A DNA stretch of 36,688 nt from Sphingomonadaceae bacterium (GTDB lineage: Bacteria; Pseudomonadota; Alphaproteobacteria; Sphingomonadales; Sphingomonadaceae): NCBI GenBank assembly GCA_025356175.1, contig JANXUP010000199.1, positions 1 through 36,688 on the forward strand, in the 5' to 3' direction. Shown one piece after another: positions 10,729 to 19,030 of this stretch. Below the pieces are notes generated by a model. That model worked only from the letters and a program-made list of their open reading frames with translations. It ran no database searches and was not told the DNA's origin. A program made the translations under genes and the position numbers. Within the stretch, counting starts at the first letter, position 1; each line of letters begins with the position of its first letter.

Positions 10729-12354
10729 ATGAGCATCAATATCGGAGCGCCCGCTGTTGAAGAGCTGCGGCCCCGGATCACCGTGATCGGGGTTGGTGGA
10801 GCTGGCGGCAACGCCATTGCCAACATGATCACTGCCGGGATCGAAGGGGTCGACTTTGTCGTCGCCAATACCGATGCGCAGGCACTCAACAATTCGATCT
10901 CGGAACACCGCATCCAGCTGGGTTCGGACATCACCCAGGGCCTTGGTGCCGGGGCTCGCCCCGAAGTGGGCCGCGCCGCCGCAGAAGAGAGCATGGCGGA
11001 AATCGAGCGTGCGCTGGAAGGGGTGCACATGTGCTTCATCGCCGCGGGCATGGGCGGCGGCACCGGGACCGGCGCGGCACCTGTCGTGGCCAAAGCGGCG
11101 CGTGACAAGGGCGTGCTCACCGTGGGCGTGGTAACCAAGCCGTTCCTGTTCGAAGGCACCCGCCGGATGCGCGCGGCCGATGCCGGGATCGAGGAACTGC
11201 AAAAGCACGTCGATACCCTGATCGTCATCCCCAACCAGAACCTGTTCCTGGTCGCCAAGGCGGAAACGACCTTCAAAGAAGCGTTCCAGATGGCCGACGA
11301 GGTGCTCCAGCAGGGGGTGCGCTCGATCACCGACCTGATGGTCATGCCGGGCCTGATCAACCTCGATTTCGCCGACGTCCGCTCGGTCATGGCCGAAATG
11401 GGCAAGGCGATGATGGGCACCGGCGAAGGCAGCGGCGAAAACCGCGCGCTCGAAGCCGCCGAAAAGGCGATCGCCAACCCGCTGCTCGATGGCGTTTCGA
11501 TGCAAGGCGCCAAGGGGGTGATTATCTCGATCATCGGCGGCGAAGACATGAAGCTGCTTGAAGTCGATGAAGCCGCCAACCACATCCGCGAGCTGGTCGA
11601 TCCCAATGCCAACATCATCTGGGGCAGCGCGTTCAATCCTGACCTGCAAGGCAAGATCCGCGTCTCGGTGGTCGCCACCGGGATCGAGCAGACCGCCTCG
11701 ATGGCCGAAGAAGCCGCACGGCCGTTCAACATGGGCGGATCGCGCGGACCGGCACGTCCCGCCATGAGCGCGCCGCCTGCCGCCGAACCGCTGTTCGATC
11801 GTTCGGCCCCGGCGCAGCCCGAACCGGCACCCGAAGCGGTCGCCGAGGAAAACCAGCCCGAACCGTCGACCAGTTTTGCGGACGATGATTGGGATACGCC
11901 TGCACACGCGGCTGAAGCAGCAGCAGATCCGCTGGAACTCGATCTCGAAGCCGACAATGGCGGCGAAGCTTCAGCCGATGCCGGCAGTGGCGGCGGTGAC
12001 GAGCTGCTGCTCGATGCCTCGCGGCTGGTCGAAGAAGATGCGCCGGTTTCGGGCGGCGGGATGATGTCAGGACGGCGCCGCGGCTTGATCTCGAGCGATG
12101 ACGACACTGTCAGCGAAGGCGGCGAAGGTGGTGAAGGCGGTGCGCCTGCGGCTGAGCCGGCTGCGCCGGCTGCGCCGGCAAGCGGCGGGGTGGCAGAACG
12201 CCAGCCCGCGCCCAAGGTCGGTGGCGGGGCAACGCTGTTCGAACGCATGGCCAACCTGTCACGCGGCGGGCGCTCGGCCAGCGAAGCCGAGGACGATGGC
12301 GATGGTCCGTCGATTTCGATCCCGCGCTTCCTCGGCCGCCAGAACAACCAGTAA
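10729..12354 (+). CDS. ftsZ: cell division protein FtsZ with long acidic/Pro-Ala-Gly-rich C-terminal linker
   Basis: [24 protein letters not shown] tubulin signature, [12 protein letters not shown]-terminal [14 protein letters not shown] resembles the conserved C-terminal peptide. Confidence 0.99.
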   Translation: MSINIGAPAVEELRPRITVIGVGGAGGNAIANMITAGIEGVDFVVANTDAQALNNSISEHRIQLGSDITQGLGAGARPEVGRAAAEESMAEIERALEGVHMCFIAAGMGGGTGTGAAPVVAKAARDKGVLTVGVVTKPFLFEGTRRMRAADAGIEELQKHVDTLIVIPNQNLFLVAKAETTFKEAFQMADEVLQQGVRSITDLMVMPGLINLDFADVRSVMAEMGKAMMGTGEGSGENRALEAAEKAIANPLLDGVSMQGAKGVIISIIGGEDMKLLEVDEAANHIRELVDPNANIIWGSAFNPDLQGKIRVSVVATGIEQTASMAEEAARPFNMGGSRGPARPAMSAPPAAEPLFDRSAPAQPEPAPEAVAEENQPEPSTSFADDDWDTPAHAAEAAADPLELDLEADNGGEASADAGSGGGDELLLDASRLVEEDAPVSGGGMMSGRRRGLISSDDDTVSEGGEGGEGGAPAAEPAAPAAPASGGVAERQPAPKVGGGATLFERMANLSRGGRSASEAEDDGDGPSISIPRFLGRQNNQ

Positions 12355-12455
12355 TCGAAAGCTGCGCTGCGGCATTAGGCCGCGGTTCAGCCAGCCGGGT
12401 GCAAATGAGGTGCTGGCCGCTTGCCTGCGACCGGCAGAGGGTTCAGATCACCGCC

Positions 12456-14249
12456 ATGTTGAGACCAATCGGCCGCCGCTGCGCTCGTAGCCTGATGTTC
12501 GCCGGTGCCACGCTGGGGCTCGGCTCGCTGGGGCTGCCGGGTGCAGCCATGGCCGATCCGTTGGTCCAGTCGCTGCCCCAGCAGTCGCCGGGCATGAAGC
12601 TCAACGACGCGCTGAACCAGTTGGCCAAGAACCCGCAGGACCTTGAAGCGCTGGTGGCCGCGGGGCGCGCCTCGCTCGAACTGGGTGACGTACAGGCGGC
12701 GATTGGGTTCTTCCAGCGCGCTGACACGCTGTGGCCGGGTTCGGTCCGCGCGAAGACTGGTCTGGCCGGTGCCTATGTGCTCGGCGACGATCCGATTGCG
12801 GCGATCCAGCTGTTCAACCAAGCCGAAAAGCTGGGGCCGATCGATGCCGCGCGCATTGCCGATCGCGGGCTCGCTTATGACCTGATCGGCGATTATCAGA
12901 CCGCGCAGGGTTATTACCGCCAGGCGCTCGGGATCGAAGCCAGCGATGAAGCTGCGCGGCGGCTGGCGGTGAGCCAGGCCATCGCCGGGGACCGGCGCGG
13001 GATGGAGGTGACGCTCGGCCCGCTGCTCCAGAAGCAGGACAAAGCGGCCTGGCGCACCCGCGCCTTTGCCCTCGCAATCCTGGGTGTGCCCGATGAGGCC
13101 GAGAGCATCGCGCACCAGACCATGCCTGCGGACATGGCCAATTCGATGGCCGGGTACCTGCGTTACATGCCCAAGTTGACCCCGGCGCAGCAGGCTTCCG
13201 CTGCAAACCTCGGGCAGTTTCCGCGCGCCGCCGACGTCGGCCAGAACGACCCGCGCTTTGCTGCCTACATGCGCCCGCACGCGGCATTGGCTGCCGCCTC
13301 GCCGGTGCCTGGACCGATTAAACCGGACGCAAAGGGCAAGGGAAAGAAGGGCAAGGACCAGCAGGTCGTGGCAGTGGCTGCGGCCGTGCCCAACCCGCCG
13401 GTTGGCCGCGAGGTTGACGGCAAGCCGGTCCAGATAGCGATGGCCGCGCCCCAGCCGCTCGTGCCCAGGCCTGTTCCAGCGCCAGCGCCGGCACCCAAAC
13501 CTGTTTTTGTGCCAGCGCCGTCACCCGCGCCAGCTCCCGCGCCGAGCCCGCCTGCAGTGCCCCGGCCGGTGCCGGTGACCACCGCGCCCGGGCCGGGCTT
13601 CGCCACGATCGATGCAGTTTCGACCAAGCCGGGGCAAAGCTTTGACTTGCGCCAGCAAAGCAAGCCCCCGGTGCAGACGCCGATGCCGACGCCGCCTCCA
13701 GCGCCGCCAGCGCCCAAGCCAGTACCCAAACCCGCGCCCGAATCCATCGACGACGCGTTTGCAGACTTCACCCCGCCAAGCCGCGAGACCGAACCACAGG
13801 CGGGGGCCGTGGACCTCAGGCACCTCGACCACACGGTCAAGGTGCCAGCGAATGCCAAGCCAGCGGACAAGGCCGGCGACAAGCCAGTGCTGGGCGAGAA
13901 GGGCAAGCCGGGCGACAAGGCTTCGGACAAGGCCAAGGACAAGGACAAAAAGGACAGCAAGCTAAGCCAGCCGAGCCGGTTCTGGGTTCAGGTTGCAACG
14001 GGCCGCGACAAGGCGGCGCTTGGCTCTGACTGGCGGCGCATGGGCAAGGACGATCCCACGGTGTTCAAGGGCAAAAAGCCGTTCACCACCGCCTGGGGGC
14101 AGACCAACCGGCTGCTGACCGGCCCGTTCGAAACCCAGAAAGAGGCCAATGCGTTCGTTGCCGCGCTCAAGAAGGTCGACTTCAGCGGGGCCTTCGCCTG
14201 GACCAGTGCGGCCGGGCAAGTGGTCGATCCGCTTGCCCCCGGGAAGTAG
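12456..14249 (+). CDS. TPR-containing, proline/lysine-rich exported protein with C-terminal SPOR domain
   Basis: Signal peptide (LMFAGATLGLGSLGLPGAAMADP), TPR-like repeats, PAPAPAP linker, DKxxDK-rich segment, C-terminal FWVQVATGRDKAALGSDWRRM...RLLTGPFETQKEANAFVAAL typical of SPOR; ATG at 12456 preferred over the ORF-track start. Confidence 0.85.
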   Translation: MLRPIGRRCARSLMFAGATLGLGSLGLPGAAMADPLVQSLPQQSPGMKLNDALNQLAKNPQDLEALVAAGRASLELGDVQAAIGFFQRADTLWPGSVRAKTGLAGAYVLGDDPIAAIQLFNQAEKLGPIDAARIADRGLAYDLIGDYQTAQGYYRQALGIEASDEAARRLAVSQAIAGDRRGMEVTLGPLLQKQDKAAWRTRAFALAILGVPDEAESIAHQTMPADMANSMAGYLRYMPKLTPAQQASAANLGQFPRAADVGQNDPRFAAYMRPHAALAAASPVPGPIKPDAKGKGKKGKDQQVVAVAAAVPNPPVGREVDGKPVQIAMAAPQPLVPRPVPAPAPAPKPVFVPAPSPAPAPAPSPPAVPRPVPVTTAPGPGFATIDAVSTKPGQSFDLRQQSKPPVQTPMPTPPPAPPAPKPVPKPAPESIDDAFADFTPPSRETEPQAGAVDLRHLDHTVKVPANAKPADKAGDKPVLGEKGKPGDKASDKAKDKDKKDSKLSQPSRFWVQVATGRDKAALGSDWRRMGKDDPTVFKGKKPFTTAWGQTNRLLTGPFETQKEANAFVAALKKVDFSGAFAWTSAAGQVVDPLAPGK

Positions 14250-14356
14250 CCTGCCCACCGCTTTTCCACACTTTCTCAACAGGCTTGTCGAGTTATGCGC
14301 AGACGAGCGGCATGACGTCATTGTCCTTTGTGCGCAAGGCGCGCCATCCAGCGCCA

Positions 14357-14863
14357 ATGATGCAGGCTAACCACGACATGGAACGGGACGACGATGCTGC
14401 CCCCGTCGACATGCTCGCTTCGTTGTTCGAAGCGCGCGGCTGGCCTTGCGAATTCGTTGGCGAGGACGAGATCTCGGGCGAGATCAAGGGTAGCTGGGCC
14501 AACTACACCGTGCGCGGCGTGTGGCGGCATGAAGATCACGTGCTGCAGCTGCTGTGCCTGCCCGATATCCGCGTGCCCGATGACAAGCGCAGCGCGGTGT
14601 TCGAGCTGCTCGCGCTGGTCAACGAACAGCTCTGGGTCGGGCACTTCGATCTGTGGTCAAACGGCAGCGTGCTGCTCTATCGTCACGGCCTGCTGCTGGG
14701 CGATGACGGGCTGCTCAGCCTCAGCCAGGCGCAAGTCGCGGTCGAAGCCGCGGTTGAGGAATGCGACCGGTTCTACCCCGCCTTCCAGTTCGTGCTGTGG
14801 GGCGACAAAAGCCCGGCCGAAGCGCTCGCCAGCTCGATGGTTGACGCTGCGGGCGAGGCCTGA
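14357..14863 (+). CDS. YbjN domain-containing protein
   Basis: LASLFEARGWPCEFVGEDEISGEIKGSWANYTVRGVWRHEDHVLQLLC and VNEQLWVGHFDLWSNGSVLLYRHGLLL typical of the YbjN family; start position uncertain (14285-14378). Confidence 0.8.
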   Translation: MMQANHDMERDDDAAPVDMLASLFEARGWPCEFVGEDEISGEIKGSWANYTVRGVWRHEDHVLQLLCLPDIRVPDDKRSAVFELLALVNEQLWVGHFDLWSNGSVLLYRHGLLLGDDGLLSLSQAQVAVEAAVEECDRFYPAFQFVLWGDKSPAEALASSMVDAAGEA

Positions 14864-14895
14864 CACCACCCTTCCTGCGAGACAGGAGCATCCCG

Positions 14896-15687
14896 GTGAA
14901 CATCCTCATTTTCGGCTGCGGTAACATGGGCGGGGCGATGCTGGCCGGTTGGCTGGCCTCGGACCTGGCGCTTACGATTACCGTCGTTGATCCTGCGGTG
15001 CATGAAGTCCCGACCGAGGCAAGGTTGTTGCGGCAAGTTCCAGCCGAGCACTTCGATGTGGTCCTGCTGGGGATCAAGCCGCAGCTGCTGGGCGAAGCTG
15101 CACCCATGCTGGCATCGGCGGTGACGCCCGGTACAGTGCTGCTGTCGGTACTCGCCGGAGCGGAACTGGCCAGCCTGGCCGGCCATTTTCCGGTCAACGG
15201 CGGGATCGTGCGGGTTATGCCGAACCTGGCGGCGGCCATCGGCAAAGCGCCGATTGGCCTGTTCGGTAAGATGTCAGACGCAGTGCGCGATCAGGTGACC
15301 AGATTGATGGCACCGCTCGGCACCCCCGAATGGCTGGCGCGCGAGGACGACCTTGATGCAGTTACTGCTCTCGCCGGTTCGGGCCCGGCCTTTGTTTACC
15401 GCCTTATTGACGCCGTGGCCGATGGCGGCGCCGCGCTTGGCCTCGATCCCGCGCAGGCACAGCGGCTCGCGCTGAGCATGGTCGAAGGCGCGGCCTTGCT
15501 TGCGGCGGCGGCGGGCGAGCCCCCGGCCGAGCTCGCGCGCCGGGTCACCAGCCCGGGGGGCACGACTGCCGCAGGACTGGCCGTGCTAGATGCCGATGGC
15601 GCGCTCCAGCGCCTCGTTGCAGCTACCCTGAAAGCAGCGGCGGAGCGCGGGGCCGAACTTGCTGCTGCTGCTCGCCAGCAAAGCTGA
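14896..15687 (+). CDS. proC: pyrroline-5-carboxylate reductase
   Basis: ILIFGCGNMGGAMLAGW Rossmann motif, VTALAGSGPAFVYRLIDA, RRVTSPGGTTAAGL signature; GTG start with AGGAG SD. Confidence 0.95.
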   Translation: MNILIFGCGNMGGAMLAGWLASDLALTITVVDPAVHEVPTEARLLRQVPAEHFDVVLLGIKPQLLGEAAPMLASAVTPGTVLLSVLAGAELASLAGHFPVNGGIVRVMPNLAAAIGKAPIGLFGKMSDAVRDQVTRLMAPLGTPEWLAREDDLDAVTALAGSGPAFVYRLIDAVADGGAALGLDPAQAQRLALSMVEGAALLAAAAGEPPAELARRVTSPGGTTAAGLAVLDADGALQRLVAATLKAAAERGAELAAAARQQS

Positions 15688-15721
15688 TACAATCTGCGAC
15701 AGCCCGGTTGTCCGGTTTCGC

Positions 15722-15750
15722 TTGCAACGTAAGCCGACAGCGCCGATATT
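15722..15750 (+). promoter_or_regulatory. possible sigma70-like promoter upstream of the Bax inhibitor-1 family gene (TTGCAA-N17-GATATT)
   Basis: -35/-10-like hexamers with 17-nt spacing, 45 bp upstream of the ATG at 15795. Confidence 0.3.
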
Positions 15751-15794
15751 TACATTCAGCGGCCTATCTTGGTCCGCTTACAGGAGTTTGATCC

Positions 15795-16538
15795 ATGTCT
15801 GAATGGAACGATCCGCAGACCACTCGCAGCCCGTTTGGCGCGGGCGCGCAGCTTAACGGCGCGATGGTTGGCAACGCAGCGCGCGATGAGGGCCTGCGCA
15901 GCTACATGCTGTCAATTTACAACTACATGGCCTCGGGCGTGCTGCTTTCGGGTGTTGTGGCGATGCTGTTCGCGCGTTCGGGCATGGCCGAAGCCACCTT
16001 TGGCTCGCCCTTGCGCTGGGTTATCGCGCTCGCCCCGCTCGGGTTCGTGATGGCGATGAGCTTCGGTCTCAACCGGATGCAGACCTCGACGCTGAAGATG
16101 CTGTTCTGGGGCTTTTCGGTGGCGATGGGCCTGTCGCTCGCGTCGATCTTCTTCATCTACACCGGACCGTCGATCGCGCTGACGTTCTTTGCCACCGCCG
16201 GGGCCTTCGCCGGCCTCAGCCTCTATGGCTACAGCACCAAGCGCAATCTCTCGGCGATGGGCTCGTTCATGGTCATGGGCTTGATCGGGATCATCATTGC
16301 CATGCTGCTCAATATGTTCCTGCAATCGAGCGCGATGGCGCTGGCGATTTCGGTGCTGGGCGTGCTGATCTTCGCCGGGCTGACTGCTTGGGACACGCAG
16401 CGGCTGCGCGGCATGTATTACCAGGTGCAGGGTACTGAAATGGTCCAGAAGGTCGTGATTATGGGCGCGCTCAGCCTCTATCTCGACTTCGTCAACATGT
16501 TCCAGTTCCTGCTCAGCTTCATGGGCGATCGCCGCTGA
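15795..16538 (+). CDS. Bax inhibitor-1/YccA (YbhL-like) family membrane protein
   Basis: Seven hydrophobic segments; LRSYMLSIYNYMASGVLLSG, GLTAWDTQRLRGMY, SLYLDFVNMFQFLLSFMGDRR typical of the family. Confidence 0.95.
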   Translation: MSEWNDPQTTRSPFGAGAQLNGAMVGNAARDEGLRSYMLSIYNYMASGVLLSGVVAMLFARSGMAEATFGSPLRWVIALAPLGFVMAMSFGLNRMQTSTLKMLFWGFSVAMGLSLASIFFIYTGPSIALTFFATAGAFAGLSLYGYSTKRNLSAMGSFMVMGLIGIIIAMLLNMFLQSSAMALAISVLGVLIFAGLTAWDTQRLRGMYYQVQGTEMVQKVVIMGALSLYLDFVNMFQFLLSFMGDRR

Positions 16539-16562
16539 TCGCACACAACGAACGGACAAACG

Positions 16563-16600
16563 TGCCCGGCGTGCCTTCCAGCGCGCCGGGCATTTGCTTT
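16563..16600 (+). terminator. Rho-independent terminator
   Basis: TGCCCGGCG / CGCCGGGCA stem (16563-16571, 16584-16592) followed by TTTGCTTT, 25 bp after the Bax inhibitor-1 family stop. Confidence 0.7.
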
Positions 16601-16682
16601 ATGGAGCCAGTGGGTTAGGGGTTCACACGCGCGTAATGAACGGTCTGCCAAGTGGCCGGTTACGCCAGCGGGAACGGAAATA

Positions 16683-17441
16683 ATGGGTTCGCAATTTCAT
16701 AAGATCATCTTCGGGATGGCGGTGCTGCTTGCAGCAACCGAGCTGGCGGCCAAACCCAAGAAACAGCCGGTGCCGCTGCCTCCGCCGCCGCCCCCACCGC
16801 CGGTGGTCGTCTACATCCCGCCGCGTCCGACCCCGCCGCTGGGCGCATCGCCGCTGTTCAAGGTTCCGCTACAGGGGACGGACGGCAAGCGTTTGTCGGT
16901 CAATTCGAACATCGGTCCGTTACAGACCGTGTGGAACTTTCGTTCGGCCTACAACGTCGCCGCGCTGGATTGCCAGTCTTCCGAACACAACGAAGTCCTG
17001 GTCGGCTACAAGCGTTTCCTCAAGGTGCACAAAGTGGCGCTGCTCAAGGCCAACCGGGCGGTCGATGCGGATTTCCGCAAGCGTTACGGCGGGGCCTACA
17101 TCCGCCCGCGCGAGGCCTATATGACGCAGGTCTACAACTATTACGCCTTCCCGCCGACGCTGCACAATTTTTGCGACGCAGCGCTGCTGATGGCGCGCGA
17201 ATCGATGACGCTCAAACCCGCCGGACTGACTGCTTATGCCGCGCGGTACCTGCCCCAGTTCGATATGATCTTCGAGAATTTCTATCACTCCTACGATCAG
17301 TACCGTGCCGATGCCGCAGCGTGGGACGCCAAGTATGCGCCGGTTACATTCCAGGTCGCACCGCCAGTTATTGTTCCAGTCGCAGGCGTCATCCCCTCGC
17401 CACCGGCCACGACTACGACTACGGCGGCTCCGGGACGCTGA
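16683..17441 (+). CDS. hypothetical exported protein, proline-rich
   Basis: 252 aa ORF with signal peptide, [22 protein letters not shown] stretch, Tyr-rich helical core, Thr/Pro tail. Confidence 0.75.
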   Translation: MGSQFHKIIFGMAVLLAATELAAKPKKQPVPLPPPPPPPPVVVYIPPRPTPPLGASPLFKVPLQGTDGKRLSVNSNIGPLQTVWNFRSAYNVAALDCQSSEHNEVLVGYKRFLKVHKVALLKANRAVDADFRKRYGGAYIRPREAYMTQVYNYYAFPPTLHNFCDAALLMARESMTLKPAGLTAYAARYLPQFDMIFENFYHSYDQYRADAAAWDAKYAPVTFQVAPPVIVPVAGVIPSPPATTTTTAAPGR

Positions 17442-17539
17442 ACCGCCGCGCGGTCGATTTGGTCTTTCAAGCGCGCGGGCCATTCGCTAATGCGGCGGCT
17501 CGCGCGGTGCACCGCCGCCTGCGCGGGCATGCACTGAAC

Positions 17540-17615
<76 letters not shown>

Positions 17616-17778
17616 GTGCAGAGTACGGCGACAATCGGCCCAGACCGGCCTGCAAACGGCAACTTTTTCCGCTTCCGGTGCTCACGGCCAGAAAGACCGC
17701 TGTGCTCCGGTTCTCGAAATTTACCGTTTTCGGCTCGGTCTGAACCAATTCTCGCCGCACTCTGAATCACATCAATTG

Positions 17779-17810
17779 CGCTCGGGTTCAGCTTGTCGAA
17801 GCCCGCGCGC
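17779..17810. repeat. degenerate single copy of the REP-like element seen in murB
   Basis: cgctcgggttcagcttgtcgaagcccgcgcgc versus murB copy cgctcaggctgagcctgtcgaagcccgcgcgc (4 mismatches in 32). Confidence 0.75.
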
Positions 17811-17844
17811 GACATTTCCCTCATTATCCGTTAGTAGCCCCACC

Positions 17845-18900
17845 ATGCATTTTCTCGATCAAGCCAAGATTTTCATCCGCTCGGGGCAGGGCGGGCCGGG
17901 CGCAGTCGCGTTCCGGCGCGAAATGTATGTCGAATATGGCGGACCCGATGGCGGCAACGGCGGCAAGGGCGGGGATATCATCGTCGAGGCGGTCGCCGGG
18001 CTCAACACCCTGATCGACTTCCGCTATGCCCAGCACTTCAAGGCCCCGCGCGGGGTCCACGGATCGGGCCAAAACCGCACTGGTGCCGGCGGCAAGGATC
18101 TGGTGATCAAGGTTCCGCTCGGCACCCAGCTGATCTCCGACGATGACCGCGAGACCGTGCTGCTCGATATGACCGAGGCCGGCCAGCGCGTCACCTTCCT
18201 GGCGGGCGGGATGGGCGGGCGCGGCAACGCCAGCTACAAGACCAGCACCAACCGCGCCCCGCGTCAGCACCAGCCGGGTGAAATGGGCACCGAGATGTAC
18301 GTCTGGTTGCGGCTCAAGCTGCTCGCCGATGTGGGGCTGCTCGGGCTGCCCAATGCCGGCAAGAGCACCTTCATCAACCAGATCAGCAACACCAAGGCCA
18401 AGGTCGGTGATTACGCCTTCACCACGCTCACCCCGCAGCTTGGGGTGGTGCGGCACAAGAACCGCGAATTCGTGCTGGCCGACATTCCCGGCCTGATTGA
18501 AGGCGCGGCCGACGGTGCGGGGATCGGTGACCGGTTCCTTGGCCATATCGAACGCTGCCGGGTGCTGATCCACCTGATCGATGTCAACGGGCACGATCCG
18601 GCGGACGCGTTGCAGGTGATCGAGGAGGAGCTGGCGATTTACGGCAACGGGCTTGAAGACAAGCCGCGCCTGATTGCGCTCAACAAGATCGACCTCGTCG
18701 ATACGGAATTGGTGCGCATGTTCACCAAGGAATTGAAGGCCGCGGGGGCGAACAAGGTCTACCCGATTTCGGGCGCGACCGGTGCGGGGATGGACAAGCT
18801 GCTCGACGCGGTGATCGAACATCTGCCCGCCGCGACCGCAACCGAACGTCCGGCAGGCGAGCAGGAAGAGGCAGACACGACCGAGTGGTCGCCGTTGTAA
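17845..18900 (+). CDS. obgE: GTPase Obg/CgtA
   Basis: FLDQAKIFIRSGQGGPGAVAFRREMYVEYGGPDGGNGGKGG Obg domain; GLPNAGKSTFIN, DIPGLIEGA, NKIDLVD G motifs; ATG at 17845. Confidence 0.98.
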   Translation: MHFLDQAKIFIRSGQGGPGAVAFRREMYVEYGGPDGGNGGKGGDIIVEAVAGLNTLIDFRYAQHFKAPRGVHGSGQNRTGAGGKDLVIKVPLGTQLISDDDRETVLLDMTEAGQRVTFLAGGMGGRGNASYKTSTNRAPRQHQPGEMGTEMYVWLRLKLLADVGLLGLPNAGKSTFINQISNTKAKVGDYAFTTLTPQLGVVRHKNREFVLADIPGLIEGAADGAGIGDRFLGHIERCRVLIHLIDVNGHDPADALQVIEEELAIYGNGLEDKPRLIALNKIDLVDTELVRMFTKELKAAGANKVYPISGATGAGMDKLLDAVIEHLPAATATERPAGEQEEADTTEWSPL

Positions 18901-18990
18901 CGTCATCCCCGGCTTGACCGGGGATCGCTGGCGCGTTGGGGCGAACTTGCGTCGATCCGGCCAGCGATCCCCGCTTTCGCGGGGATGACG
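18901..18990. repeat. nested inverted repeat (paired palindromic REP-like units), arms 18901-18931 and 18961-18990
   Basis: Left arm CGTCATCCCCGGcttgaCCGGGGATCGCTGG; right arm is the near-exact reverse complement (CCAGCGATCCCCGCtttcGCGGGGATGACG); each arm also forms its own hairpin. Confidence 0.9.
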
Positions 18991-19030
18991 GGTGTTGCAT
19001 CGTGCGAACATTGCCGTAATCGCATTTGCA

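Noticed and set aside
10683-12347. 554 aa - strand ORF opposite ftsZ, and similar long antisense ORFs (e.g. 5235-6440, 424-1152)
   Set aside because: High-GC codon bias leaves antisense frames open; the sequences are Ser/Arg/His-rich, lack family motifs and lie opposite confident essential genes.
13440-13760. Tandem-like repeats in the SPOR protein gene considered as a CRISPR/minisatellite
   Set aside because: They encode an in-frame Pro/Ala linker, with no regular repeat-spacer structure.
14262-14270. TTTTCCACA, DnaA-box-like sequence upstream of the YbjN gene
   Set aside because: Single one-mismatch site with no clustering or origin features; likely chance.
17616-17844. tRNA-adjacent region considered as an integration site for a mobile element
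   Set aside because: No integrase and no repeated tRNA 3' end found in the window; housekeeping genes continue on both sides.
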